Assembly (NCBI RefSeq): GCF_000740675.1 | Contig: NZ_JPXI01000018.1 | Location: 56,134-120,133, forward strand | DNA length: 64,000 nucleotides | DNA from: Massilia sp. BSC265 | Lineage (GTDB): Bacteria; Pseudomonadota; Gammaproteobacteria; Burkholderiales; Burkholderiaceae_D | Direction: 5' to 3' | Shown: positions 56,394 to 64,000 of the stretch, piece after piece | How the letters are laid out: each line of letters starts with the position of its first letter | How positions within the stretch are numbered: the first letter of the stretch is position 1 | Translations under genes and position numbers: made by a program | Notes under the pieces: model-generated | The model's input: the letters and a program-made list of their open reading frames with translations, nothing else | What the model was told of the DNA's origin: nothing | The model's database searches: none

Positions 56394-57617
56394 TCAAGCC
56401 TCCTCGAAATAATTGCCGGGAACCCGGACCCAGCCTTCCATCAGTACCCGCGCGCTGCGACTCATGATCGCTTTGGCAACACGCCATTCGCCGTTCGCCT
56501 GCACCGCTTCCGCCCCCACCCGCAGGGTACCGGACGGATGGCCGAAGCGCACTGCCGAGCGCTTGCTTTCCCCTCCTTCGCCACCGGCCGCCAGGTTGAC
56601 CAGGGTGCCCGGGATGGCGGCGGCGGTGCCGATCGCCACCGCCGCCGTGCCCATCATCGCATGGTGCAGCTTGCCCATCGAGAGTGCGCGCACCAGCAGG
56701 TCGATGTCGGACGCCGCCACCTGCTTGCCGCTCGACGAGACGTAGCTTGCCGGCTTTGCCACGAAGGCCACCTTCGGGGTGTGCTGGCGCTTGGCCGCGT
56801 CCTCGATGCTGGCGATCAGGCCCATGCGTAGGGCGCCGTGGGCGCGGATGGTTTCGAACATGGCCAGGGCGCGCTGGTCGCCGTTGATGGCGTCCTGCAG
56901 TTCGGTACCGGTGTAGCCGATCGCGTCGGCATTCACGAAGATGGTCGGGATGCCGGCGTTGATCATGGTCGCTTCCAGCCGTCCGACACCGGGGACGTCC
57001 AGCTCGTCGACTACGTTCCCGGTCGGGAACATCGAATTTGCCACACCCGCGCCGGCGCCCTCCTCCTCGGCCGCCGGGTCGAGGAATTCCAGCTGCACTT
57101 CGGCGGCCGGGAAGGTCACGCCGTCGAGCTCGAAGTCGCCGGTCTCTTGCACCTCGCCGTTCGTGACCGGTACATGGGCGATGATGGTCTTGCCGATGTT
57201 GGCCTGCCAGATGCGCACCGTTGCCATGCCGTTCTGCGGCACGCGTTCCGGGTCGACCAGGCCGCTGGCGATGGCGAAGGGGCCGACCGCCGACGACAGG
57301 TTGCCGCAGTTGCCGCTCCAGTCGACGAAAGGCTTGTCGATCGAGACCTGGCCGAACAGGTAGTCGACGTCGTGGTCCGGGCGTTCGCTCCTGGCGACAA
57401 TCACGGTCTTGCTGGTGCTCGAGGTAGCGCCGCCCATGCCGTCGATCTGCTTGCCGTAGGGATCGGGGCTGCCGATCACGCGCAGCAGCAGCGCATCGCG
57501 CGCCGGGCCGGGCACACGGGCGGCATCGGGGAGGTCCTCCAGGCGGAAGAACACGCCTTTGCTGGTGCCGCCACGCATGTAGGTGGCCGGGATTTTGATT
57601 TGAGGGGTATGTGCCAT
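56394..57617 (-). CDS. prpF: 2-methylaconitate cis-trans isomerase PrpF
   Basis: 407 residues with a duplicated diaminopimelate-epimerase-like fold. The N-terminal IPATYMRGGTSKGVFF and DWSGNCGNLSSAVGPFAI are PrpF landmarks; the latter carries a candidate catalytic Cys. It isomerises the 2-methylaconitate made by AcnD so the cycle can proceed. It is last in the operon, 128 bases after acnD, with a twin palindrome in between. Confidence 0.93.
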   Translation of the reverse strand: MAHTPQIKIPATYMRGGTSKGVFFRLEDLPDAARVPGPARDALLLRVIGSPDPYGKQIDGMGGATSSTSKTVIVARSERPDHDVDYLFGQVSIDKPFVDWSGNCGNLSSAVGPFAIASGLVDPERVPQNGMATVRIWQANIGKTIIAHVPVTNGEVQETGDFELDGVTFPAAEVQLEFLDPAAEEEGAGAGVANSMFPTGNVVDELDVPGVGRLEATMINAGIPTIFVNADAIGYTGTELQDAINGDQRALAMFETIRAHGALRMGLIASIEDAAKRQHTPKVAFVAKPASYVSSSGKQVAASDIDLLVRALSMGKLHHAMMGTAAVAIGTAAAIPGTLVNLAAGGEGGESKRSAVRFGHPSGTLRVGAEAVQANGEWRVAKAIMSRSARVLMEGWVRVPGNYFEEA

Positions 57618-57651
57618 ATGAATCCTTGTGGTGGCGACTCAACCGATTGTT

Positions 57652-57729
57652 GACCGCGTGGGCGGGAAACCCGCCCACCCTACGGATATCGATGTTCGTA
57701 GGGTGGGCAGGTCCCCTGCCCACGCGGTC
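57652..57729. repeat. Twin REP-like palindrome within the prp operon (copy 4)
   Basis: Two inverted copies lie back to back. GACCGCGTGGGCGGG-AAA-CCCGCCCACCCTAC (57652-57683) is followed, after a 14-base spacer, by GTAGGGTGGGCAGG-TCC-CCTGCCCACGCGGTC (57698-57729). The whole is itself a near-perfect palindrome and could fold as two hairpins or one long cruciform. It lies in the acnD-prpF gap. Confidence 0.85.
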
Positions 57730-57745
57730 GAATCACGTTCGCGTT

Positions 57746-60352
57746 TTACGCTGCGGCTTTCGGCGCCGACGACTCGAGGAAATCCTGCGCAAAACGCTGC
57801 AGCACCCCGCCCGCCTCGTAGATCGCCACTTCCTCGGCGGTATCGAGGCGGCAGGTCACCAAGACCTCGACGCGCTCGCCGTTGCGGCGGTGGATCACCA
57901 GGGTCAGGTCGGTGCGCGGGGTACGCGCGCCGATCACGTCGAAGGTCTCGGTGCCGTCGATGCCGAGTGTCAGGCGGTTCACGCCCGGCTTGAACTCGAG
58001 CGGCAGTACGCCCATGCCCACCAGGTTGGTGCGGTGGATGCGCTCGAAGCCCTCGGCCACGATCGCTTCCACGCCCGCCAGGCGCACGCCCTTGGCCGCC
58101 CAGTCGCGCGACGAGCCCTGGCCGTAGTCGGCGCCGGCGATCACGATCAGCGGCTGCTTGCGCTCCATGTAGGTCTCGATCGCTTCCCACATGCGCGACT
58201 CCAATCCTTCCGGCTCGATGCGCGCCAGCGAACCTGCTTTCACGTTGCCCATGGCGTCGCGCACCATCTCGTTCTTCAGCGTCGGGTTCGCAAACGTCGC
58301 GCGCTGCGCCGTCAGGTGGTCGCCGCGGTGGGTGGCGTAGGAATTGAAGTCCTCTTCCGGCAGGCCCATCTTCGCCAGGTACTCGCCGGCCGCCGAATCG
58401 AGCAGGATCGCGTTCGAGGGCGACAGGTGGTCGGTGGTGATGTTGTCGCCCAGGACCGCCAGCGGACGCATGCCTGCCAGCGTACGCTCGCCGGCCAGCG
58501 CGCCCTCCCAGTACGGCGGGCGGCGGATGTAGGTGCTCTGCGGGCGCCAGTCGTACAGCGGGCTGACCTTTTCGCCATCATCCGCGACACGCGCGAACAT
58601 GGGGGTATAGACCTTGCGGAACTGCTCCGGCTTGACGCTGCTCGTCACCACGGCATCGATCTCTTCGTCGCTCGGCCACAAATCGGCCAGGCGGATCTCT
58701 TTGCCGGAAGCGTCCGTGCCCAGCACGTCCTTCTCGATGTCGAAACGGATGCTGCCCGCGATCGCATAGGCCACCACCAGCGGAGGCGAGGCCAGGAAGG
58801 CCTGCTTGGCGTAGGGGTGGATGCGGCCGTCGAAGTTGCGGTTGCCCGACAGGACGGCGGTCGCGTACAGGTCGCGCTCGATGATCTCCTGCTGGATGGT
58901 CGGGTCGAGCGCGCCGCTCATGCCGTTGCAGGTGGTGCAGGCGAATGCCACCACGCCGAAGCCCAGCTTCTCCAGTTCCGGCATCAGGCCGGCCTCTTCC
59001 AGGTACAGGGCGACGGCCTTGGAACCCGGTGCCAGCGAGCTCTTGACCCAGGGCTTACGGGTGAGGCCAGCACGGTTGGCGTTGCGGGCGATCAGGCCGG
59101 CCGCGATCATGTTACGCGGGTTGTTGGTGTTGGTGCAGCTGGTGATGGCGGCGATGATCACGGCGCCGTCCGGCATCAGGCCGGGCTCGTTCTCCACCAC
59201 GCCTGCAATGCCGCGCGCGGCCAGCTCGGAGGTCGGCACGCGCTTGTGCGGATTCGACGGGCCGGCGATGTTGCGCACCACCGACGACAGGTCGAACGAC
59301 AGCACGCGCTCGTACTGGGCGTTTTTCAGGCTGTCGGCCCACAGGCCGGCTTCCCTGGCGTAGGTCTCCACCAGGTGGACGGTCTCTTCCTCGCGACCGG
59401 TCAGGCGCAGGTACTTGATGGTCTGCTCGTCGATGTAGAACATCGCGGCGGTGGCGCCGAATTCCGGAGCCATGTTGGAGATGGTGGCGCGGTCGCCCAG
59501 GGTCAGGCTCGATGCCCCTTCGCCGTAGAACTCGAGGTAGGCGGAGACCACCTTCGACTTGCGCAGGAACTCGGTCAGCGCCAGCACGATGTCGGTGGCG
59601 GTGATGCCCGGCTGCGGCTTGCCCGTCAGCTCGACACCGACGATGTCCGGCAGGCGCATCCAGGAGGCGCGGCCCAGCATGACGCTTTCGGCTTCCAGGC
59701 CGCCCACGCCGATGGCGATCACGCCGAGCGCGTCGACCATCGGGGTGTGCGAGTCGGTACCGACCAGGGTATCCGGGTAGGCGACGCCCTGCTCCTGCTG
59801 GATCACCGGCGACATGCGCTCCAGGTTGATCTGGTGCAGGATGCCGTTGCCCGGCGGGATCACGTCGACGTTCTGGAAGGCCTTCTTGGTCCACTCGATG
59901 AAGTGGAAGCGGTCTTCGTTGCGGCGGTCTTCGATGGCGCGGTTCTTGGCGAAGGCGTCCGGGTCGAAGCCGCCGCACTCGACGGCCAGCGAGTGGTCCA
60001 CGACCAGCTGGGTCGGGACCACCGGGTTGACCAGGGCAGGATCGCCACCCTGTTGGGCGATGGCGTCGCGCAGGCCGGCCAGGTCGACCAGCGCGGTCTG
60101 GCCCAGGATGTCGTGGCAGACCACGCGTGCCGGGAACCACGGGAAATCGAGGTCGCGCTTGCGCTCGATGATCTGCTTGAGCGAATCCAGCATGCTGGCC
60201 GGGTCGCAGCGGCGGACCAGGTTCTCGGCCAGCACGCGCGAGGTATATGGCAGCGTGTCGTAGGCGCCGGGCTGGATGGCGTCGACCGCGGCGCGCGTGT
60301 CGAAGTAGTCCAGGCCCGTGCCAGGGAGGGGTTTGCGGTGATTGGTGTTCAT
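57746..60352 (-). CDS. acnD: Fe/S-dependent 2-methylisocitrate dehydratase AcnD
   Basis: 868 residues, an aconitase-A-like protein of AcnD length. Cluster ligands are in AITSCTNTNNP and FACTTCNGMSG. VGTDSHTPMVDALGVIAIGVGG and GADYGQGSSRDWAAKG are active-site signatures. It dehydrates 2-methylcitrate to 2-methylaconitate (trans form), which needs PrpF. This pair replaces the cofactor-free PrpD of enteric bacteria. It begins nine bases after prpC stops. Confidence 0.94.
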   Translation of the reverse strand: MNTNHRKPLPGTGLDYFDTRAAVDAIQPGAYDTLPYTSRVLAENLVRRCDPASMLDSLKQIIERKRDLDFPWFPARVVCHDILGQTALVDLAGLRDAIAQQGGDPALVNPVVPTQLVVDHSLAVECGGFDPDAFAKNRAIEDRRNEDRFHFIEWTKKAFQNVDVIPPGNGILHQINLERMSPVIQQEQGVAYPDTLVGTDSHTPMVDALGVIAIGVGGLEAESVMLGRASWMRLPDIVGVELTGKPQPGITATDIVLALTEFLRKSKVVSAYLEFYGEGASSLTLGDRATISNMAPEFGATAAMFYIDEQTIKYLRLTGREEETVHLVETYAREAGLWADSLKNAQYERVLSFDLSSVVRNIAGPSNPHKRVPTSELAARGIAGVVENEPGLMPDGAVIIAAITSCTNTNNPRNMIAAGLIARNANRAGLTRKPWVKSSLAPGSKAVALYLEEAGLMPELEKLGFGVVAFACTTCNGMSGALDPTIQQEIIERDLYATAVLSGNRNFDGRIHPYAKQAFLASPPLVVAYAIAGSIRFDIEKDVLGTDASGKEIRLADLWPSDEEIDAVVTSSVKPEQFRKVYTPMFARVADDGEKVSPLYDWRPQSTYIRRPPYWEGALAGERTLAGMRPLAVLGDNITTDHLSPSNAILLDSAAGEYLAKMGLPEEDFNSYATHRGDHLTAQRATFANPTLKNEMVRDAMGNVKAGSLARIEPEGLESRMWEAIETYMERKQPLIVIAGADYGQGSSRDWAAKGVRLAGVEAIVAEGFERIHRTNLVGMGVLPLEFKPGVNRLTLGIDGTETFDVIGARTPRTDLTLVIHRRNGERVEVLVTCRLDTAEEVAIYEAGGVLQRFAQDFLESSAPKAAA

Positions 60353-60361
60353 GATCCTTGA

Positions 60362-61522
60362 TTACTTTCGATCGGCGATCGGCACGAACTGCAGGTCTTC
60401 CGGACCCACGTAGTTCGCGCTCGGGCGGATGATCTTGTTGTCGATGCGCTGCTCGATGATGTGCGCGGCCCAGCCCGAGGTGCGCGAGATCACGAACAGC
60501 GGCGTGAACATGGCGGTCGGCACGCCCATCATGTGGTACGACACGGCCGAGAACCAGTCCAGGTTCGGGAACATCTTCTTCACTTCCCACATCACCGATT
60601 CGAGGCGCTCGGCGATGTCGAACATCTTCATCGAGCCGGCTTCCTGCGACAGGGTGCGCGCCACTTCCTTGATCACCACGTTGCGCGGGTCGCTGATGGT
60701 GTACACGGGGTGGCCGAAGCCGATCACGACTTCCTTGTTCGCCACCCGGTTACGGATGTCCGCTTCGGCTTCGTCGGCGTTCTCGTAGCGCTTCTGGATT
60801 TCCAGCGCCACTTCATTCGCGCCGCCGTGCTTCGGGCCGCGCAGCGCGCCGATCGCGCCGGTGATGGCCGAGTGGATGTCCGAACCGGTGCCGGCGATCA
60901 CGCGGGAGGTAAAGGTCGAGGCATTGAACTCGTGCTCCGCGTACAGGATCAGCGAGGTGTGCATCGCGCGCACCCACGACTCGCGCGGCTTTTCGCCGTG
61001 CAGCAGGTGCAGGAAGTGGCCGCCGATCGAATCGTCGTCGGTCTCGACCTCGATACGCTTGCCGCTATGGCTGAAGTGGTACCAGTACAGCAGCATCGAG
61101 CCGAAGGAAGCCATCAGGCGGTCGGCGATGTCGCGCGCGCCCGGGATGTTGTGGTCGTCCTTTTCCGGCAGCGTGCAGCCCAGCACCGAGACGCCGGTGC
61201 GCATCACGTCCATCGGGTGGGCGCCGGCCGGCAGCGCTTCCAGCGCGCTCTTTACCGCCTGCGGCAGGCCGCGCAGCGACTTCAGCTTGGCCTTGTAGCC
61301 CTTCAGTTCGGCGCTTGTGGGCAGCTTGCCGTGCACCAGCAGATAGGCGATCTCTTCGAATTCGCAGGAGTTGGCGACGTCCAGGATGTCATACCCGCGG
61401 TAGTGCAGGTCGTTGCCGGTCTTGCCGACCGAGCACAGCGCGGTATTGCCGGCGGCGACGCCGGACAGGGCCACCGATTTCTTCGGCTTGAACGTTGGGG
61501 TCTCGTTGTTCTGGTTGCTCAT
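60362..61522 (-). CDS. prpC: 2-methylcitrate synthase
   Basis: 386 residues, type II citrate-synthase fold in its short form. LHYRGYDI, the catalytic HisAsp pair region ([21 protein letters not shown]) and the late HIIEQR with its arginine are present. It condenses propionyl-CoA with oxaloacetate. Prp rather than housekeeping citrate synthase is supported by length and operon. A strong AGGAG site precedes the start, 22 bases after prpB. Confidence 0.95.
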   Translation of the reverse strand: MSNQNNETPTFKPKKSVALSGVAAGNTALCSVGKTGNDLHYRGYDILDVANSCEFEEIAYLLVHGKLPTSAELKGYKAKLKSLRGLPQAVKSALEALPAGAHPMDVMRTGVSVLGCTLPEKDDHNIPGARDIADRLMASFGSMLLYWYHFSHSGKRIEVETDDDSIGGHFLHLLHGEKPRESWVRAMHTSLILYAEHEFNASTFTSRVIAGTGSDIHSAITGAIGALRGPKHGGANEVALEIQKRYENADEAEADIRNRVANKEVVIGFGHPVYTISDPRNVVIKEVARTLSQEAGSMKMFDIAERLESVMWEVKKMFPNLDWFSAVSYHMMGVPTAMFTPLFVISRTSGWAAHIIEQRIDNKIIRPSANYVGPEDLQFVPIADRK

Positions 61523-61544
61523 GCGTGAATCTCCTGTGATCGAT

Positions 61545-62435
61545 TTATTTGGTCTTCTTCTCGGCGAACAGTGCGTCGAGCTTGGCTTCGAAACTGTGAT
61601 AGTCGATGCGGTCGTACAGCTCGGCGCGGGTCTGCATCGTGTCGAGCACGTTCTTCTGGGTGCCGTCGCGGCGGATCGCGTTGTACACGTTCTCGGCCGC
61701 CTTGTTCATGGCGCGGAAGGCCGACAGCGGATACAGGGCGATGCTGACGTTGGCGCTGCGCAGCTCATCCAGCGTGAACAGCGGGGTCGCACCGAACTCG
61801 GTGATGTTGGCCAGCACCGGCACCTTGACGGCATCGGCGAACTGCTTATACATCTCGAGGCTGGTCATCGCTTCGGGGAAGATCATGTCGGCGCCGGCTT
61901 CCACGCAGGCAACGGCGCGCTCGATGGCAGCGTCCAGACCTTCGACCGCCAGCGCGTCGGTGCGCGCCATGATGACGAACTGCTCATCGGTACGGGCGTC
62001 GGCGGCTGCCTTCACGCGGTCGACCATTTCGTCCTTGCCGACGATTTCCTTGCCCGGACGGTGGCCGCAACGCTTGGCGCCGACCTGGTCCTCGATGTGG
62101 CAGGCGGCGGCGCCGGCCTTGATCAGCGAACGCACGGTACGCGCCACGTTGAAGGCCGAGGCGCCGAAGCCGGTATCGATGTCGACCAGCAGCGGCAGGT
62201 CGCACACGTCGGTGATACGGCGCACGTCGATCAGCACGTCTTCCAGGCCGGAGATGCCGAGGTCTGGCAGGCCCAGGGAACCGGCGGCGACGCCGCCGCC
62301 CGACAGGTAGATCGCGCGGTAGCCGGCACGCTTGGCCAGCAGCGCGTGGTTGGCGTTGATGGCGCCGATGACCTGCAGCGGGGATTCTTCCTGGACGGCC
62401 TTGCGGAAGGCGGCGCCGGCGGAGGTTTGGCTCAT
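61545..62435 (-). CDS. prpB: 2-methylisocitrate lyase
   Basis: 296 residues of the PEP mutase/isocitrate lyase superfamily. The catalytic loop [11 protein letters not shown] has the Cys, and [12 protein letters not shown] gives the metal Asp. [18 protein letters not shown] is family typical. It splits 2-methylisocitrate into pyruvate and succinate, the final step. First gene of the operon; a sigma-54 promoter lies 48-62 bases upstream of its ATG. Confidence 0.95.
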   Translation of the reverse strand: MSQTSAGAAFRKAVQEESPLQVIGAINANHALLAKRAGYRAIYLSGGGVAAGSLGLPDLGISGLEDVLIDVRRITDVCDLPLLVDIDTGFGASAFNVARTVRSLIKAGAAACHIEDQVGAKRCGHRPGKEIVGKDEMVDRVKAAADARTDEQFVIMARTDALAVEGLDAAIERAVACVEAGADMIFPEAMTSLEMYKQFADAVKVPVLANITEFGATPLFTLDELRSANVSIALYPLSAFRAMNKAAENVYNAIRRDGTQKNVLDTMQTRAELYDRIDYHSFEAKLDALFAEKKTK

Positions 62436-62482
62436 GCTTTTTACCTTTCTAATGATGCGTTACGGATGTCACCCGCTTGATT

Positions 62483-62497
62483 GCAAGTGGTGTGCCA
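62483..62497 (-). promoter_or_regulatory. Sigma-54 (-24/-12) promoter of prpBC-acnD-prpF
   Basis: On the minus strand TGGCAC-ACCAC-TTGC matches the consensus TGGCACG-N4-TTGCW at every key position. GG and GC are spaced by 10 bases, and A follows. Predicted start near 62472 leaves a leader of about 37 bases. This fits PrpR, a sigma-54 activator. Confidence 0.82.
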
Positions 62498-62569
62498 CCC
62501 CCGGACAGCAAGCTCCCTCTCTTTATATTCAAGCACTTGCGGGTGCCCGCGCATCGTCGAGTCTGAGCC

Positions 62570-62621
62570 GATGTTTCATCGATGTTTCATTATGAAACAA
62601 ACGGAGGCCAAATGAAACATC
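62570..62621. promoter_or_regulatory. PrpR-like upstream activator sites
   Basis: Four copies of TGTTTCAT or its complement (62572-62579, 62583-62590, 62592-62599, 62612-62619). The middle pair forms the perfect palindrome TGTTTCAT-T-ATGAAACA. They lie about 75-125 bases upstream of the -24 element, a typical enhancer position. Confidence 0.65.
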
Positions 62622-62649
62622 ACCAGCCGGCCAACGGGCAAGAAAATCT

Positions 62650-62662
62650 ATGGCCACCCTCC
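62650..62662 (+). repeat. Subterminal inverted repeat, distal (right end) of the IS
   Basis: ATGGCCACCCTCC pairs with GGAGGGTGACCAT at 63981-63993, with one mismatch. Confidence 0.8.
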
Positions 62663-62893
62663 TTTTTGCAAGCTGATTTTGTATGATGTAGTTGGCTTGC
62701 TCAAATCTATCCGGCGTCATGCTGGAGACTTGCTCCGCGCCACGATGAGAGTTCGCGCCTGATGGTCCTAAAAAAACCTGCGGCTTGATGAGCCGATTTT
62801 TTTGCCAGGTTATCCATCAGGCCGGTGTGCCGTTCACGTCATCCAGTATCAGCGTCGCAAAACCAAGTAGGTGGTTAGGTACAGCAAGCTCGG
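62663..62893 (-). ncRNA. Candidate bridge RNA / seekRNA of the IS1111-group element
   Basis: Non-coding stretch between transposase stop and end repeat, where IS1111-type elements encode their guide RNA. It holds a nested structure at 62758-62821. The outer stem is CCTGATGG / CCATCAGG. Inside are A7 (62770-62776) / T7 (62797-62803), AACCTG (62775-62780) / CAGGTT (62806-62811) alternatives, and CGGCT / AGCCG (62781-62785 / 62791-62795) with loop TGATG. Such stems with internal loops are the design of these guides. The exact RNA ends are unknown. Confidence 0.45.
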
Positions 62894-62921
62894 GAGGCCG
62901 TCACAGCGATGTGACGGCCTC
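62894..62921 (-). repeat. Hairpin over the transposase stop codon
   Basis: Perfect 11-bp arms GAGGCCGTCAC / GTGACGGCCTC with loop AGCGAT. It contains the TGA stop of the transposase (62903-62901). It may separate the transposase message from the downstream non-coding RNA. Confidence 0.7.
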
Positions 62922-63926
62922 TTGCATTTTGTATTCGGTATGGTGTGCGGCCATGGCCCAGGCCGTGCGGGCCAGCTTGTACGCCAGTGCGCACGCCACG
63001 ACGTTGGAGTGTCGTCGCTCCAGCATGGAGCGGGCCCACTGCGCCAGGCGGTCGGTATGCCGGTCCAAACCGCGCATGTAGGATCGCGCGCATTGCACCA
63101 GCAGGCGTCGGATATTCTTGTCGCCACGTTTGCTAATGCCCAGCAGATTCGCTCTCCCACCAGTACTGTGCTGCTGGGGCACCAGGCCAAGCGAGGCGGC
63201 GAAATCGCGTCCGCAGCCATATTGCTTGCCGTCGCCCATCTCGGCCGACAAGGCGCTCGCAGTAATCGGTCCGACGCCAGGAATCGCCATCAGGCGCTGT
63301 CCAAGGTCGTCTTCCTGCAGTTGCCTGCCCAGCTCCTTTTCGAGCTCGTCGAGCTGCTCGTCGAGATACTTGATGTGGGCACGCAGTCTCTCGATCAGGC
63401 TGACCAGCCGTACTGGCAGAGCGTGCTCTGCCAGTACGGAAGGCAGGCGCCGTATGATTGCCGGGCCTTTGGGCAGGCCGATTCCAAACTCGAGCAGAAA
63501 GGCGTGGATCTGGTTGATTGCCTTGACCCGGTCGCGCATCAGCGACTCGCGCGTTCGGTGCAGGGCCGACAGGCATTGCTGGGCTTCAGTCTTGGGCGTG
63601 ACAAAACGCATTGATGGCCGGCTGGCCGCTTCGCAGATCGCTTCTGCATCGATGAAGTCGTTCTTGTTGCCCTTGACGAAGGGCCGGACAAACTGAGGGG
63701 AAATGAGTTTGGCCTCGTGGCCAAGTGCCGACAGCTGCCGCGCCATCCAGTGGGCGCCGGCACAGGCTTCCATCACGATCGTGCAAGGCTGGAAGTTGGC
63801 GAGAAACGTGATCAGGTGCTTGCGGTCGAACTTCCTGCGCAACACCGCCTTGCCGTGCCGATCCTGTCCGTGCACGTGAAAGCCGTGCTTGCCGAGATCG
63901 ATGCCGATGAGAGCGACGTCTTGCAT
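62901..63926 (-). CDS. IS110 family (IS1111 group) transposase / recombinase
   Basis: 341 residues from ATG 63926 (MQDVALIGIDLGKHGFHVHGQD); the open frame extends to 63998 without similarity. The N-terminal DEDD RuvC-like domain shows IGIDLGK, IVMEACAGAHW and KNDFIDAEAICEA. A coiled coil follows. The C-terminal Transposase_20 part has AIPGVGPITASAL and the serine-bearing STGGRANLLGISKRGDKNIRR. It mediates RNA-guided recombination by family. The gene is intact, so the element could be active. Confidence 0.93.
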   Translation of the reverse strand: MQDVALIGIDLGKHGFHVHGQDRHGKAVLRRKFDRKHLITFLANFQPCTIVMEACAGAHWMARQLSALGHEAKLISPQFVRPFVKGNKNDFIDAEAICEAASRPSMRFVTPKTEAQQCLSALHRTRESLMRDRVKAINQIHAFLLEFGIGLPKGPAIIRRLPSVLAEHALPVRLVSLIERLRAHIKYLDEQLDELEKELGRQLQEDDLGQRLMAIPGVGPITASALSAEMGDGKQYGCGRDFAASLGLVPQQHSTGGRANLLGISKRGDKNIRRLLVQCARSYMRGLDRHTDRLAQWARSMLERRHSNVVACALAYKLARTAWAMAAHHTEYKMQEAVTSL

Positions 63927-63951
63927 GATGGCCTCCGTCCAAAAATGAAAA

Positions 63952-63981
63952 CACCCTACAAGCTTAGTAACTTGTAGGGTG
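63952..63981. repeat. Hairpin in the IS left end
   Basis: Perfect 11-bp arms CACCCTACAAG / CTTGTAGGGTG with an 8-base loop, between the end repeat and the transposase start. The GTAGGGTG core resembles the chromosomal palindrome family, but the flanking bases differ. Confidence 0.6.
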
Positions 63982-63993
63982 GAGGGTGACCAT
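63981..63993 (+). repeat. Subterminal inverted repeat, proximal (left end) of the IS
   Basis: GGAGGGTGACCAT, the partner of 62650-62662. Seven bases of the window remain outside it. Confidence 0.8.
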
Positions 63994-64000
63994 CTCATTA

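Larger units (their letters stand above)
62436..62649. promoter_or_regulatory. Upstream regulatory region of the prp operon
   Basis: Non-coding 214 bases between prpB and the IS element. It holds, in order from prpB, the ribosome binding site AAAGG, a -12/-24 promoter, and the repeated TGTTTCAT / ATGAAACA operators listed separately. The regulator gene prpR, usually next to prpB, is not visible. The IS element sits where it might be expected. Confidence 0.6.
62650..63993 (-). mobile_element. IS1111-group element (IS110 family), bounded by subterminal inverted repeats
   Basis: A transposase gene flanked by 13-base inverted repeats (62650-62662 and 63981-63993, 12 of 13 matching). Read in the transposase direction, about 55 non-coding bases precede the gene and about 240 follow it. 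Short left end, long right end and internal repeats with a few bases outside them fit the IS1111 group. The exact tips are uncertain; the right one may be within the last seven bases of the window. No target duplication is expected in this family. Confidence 0.8.

Noticed and set aside
63952..63981. Fifth member of the GTAGGGTGGGC palindrome family
   Set aside because: It shares only the GTAGGGTG core, lies inside the IS end and has a different loop and arms, so it is treated as part of the element.

Overview
The window is GC-rich DNA (about two thirds G+C by eye) from a betaproteobacterium. It most resembles the Oxalobacteraceae (Massilia/Telluria/Duganella type). This rests on gene content and order: murB beside an SDR gene, YajQ, a porin_4-type porin, a cysB / single-chain sulfite reductase / DUF934 / APS-type cysH / cysDN block, an AcnD/PrpF-type methylcitrate operon and a DUF4214 protein. 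The genus is an inference.

Layout. 1-4.4 kb: 3' part of an M48 (Ste24-like) protease, then a pterin dehydratase and rsgA joined by ATGA overlaps, then argF and argG. 4.6-14.1 kb: a YkgJ-type cysteine-cluster protein, a PAS-GGDEF-EAL protein, a murB-SDR pair (minus strand), YajQ (a c-di-GMP-binding family), a nitronate-monooxygenase-like flavoprotein with a Cys-rich tail, and a second PAS/LOV-like-GGDEF-EAL protein. 14.1-19 kb: a DHH phosphoesterase broken by a frameshift, a LytS-type kinase with its LytTR regulator, and an orphan NarX-type kinase. 19.1-20.1 kb: a porin. 20.4-27.5 kb: a complete carotenoid glucoside cluster, crtE-X-Y-I-B with convergent crtZ, followed by a DUF2141 exported protein. 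27.8-32.9 kb: an AGCS amino acid:Na+ symporter, nhaA with a structured leader, and a large-subunit catalase. 33.0-36.5 kb (minus): a rifampin-phosphotransferase-like dikinase and a methyltransferase. 36.5-43.7 kb: cysB divergent from cysI-DUF934-cysH-cysD-cysN-cobA, i.e. sulfate assimilation plus siroheme supply. 43.7-51.0 kb: a large DUF4214 repeat protein, cbiX, lptG, lptF and pepA. 51.1-53.6 kb: a lipoprotein, a DUF1653 protein, a hypothetical protein, a low-GC islet and xth. 53.6-56.3 kb: a third PAS-GGDEF-EAL protein. 56.4-62.6 kb (minus): prpB-prpC-acnD-prpF, the 2-methylcitrate cycle, with a canonical sigma-54 promoter and PrpR-like operators upstream. 62.65-63.99 kb: a nearly complete IS1111-group (IS110 family) element with subterminal inverted repeats and a folded non-coding end, which is the candidate guide (bridge/seek) RNA.

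The themes are c-di-GMP signalling (three GGDEF/EAL proteins plus YajQ), membrane and oxidative-stress protection (carotenoid, catalase, NhaA), and a self-contained sulfate-to-sulfide pathway. A family of GTAGGGTGGGC palindromes recurs at gene 3' ends through the window. The most novel leads are the IS1111 element's structured non-coding end, the nhaA leader, a LOV-like domain lacking its photoactive cysteine, and the rifampin-phosphotransferase-like enzyme.
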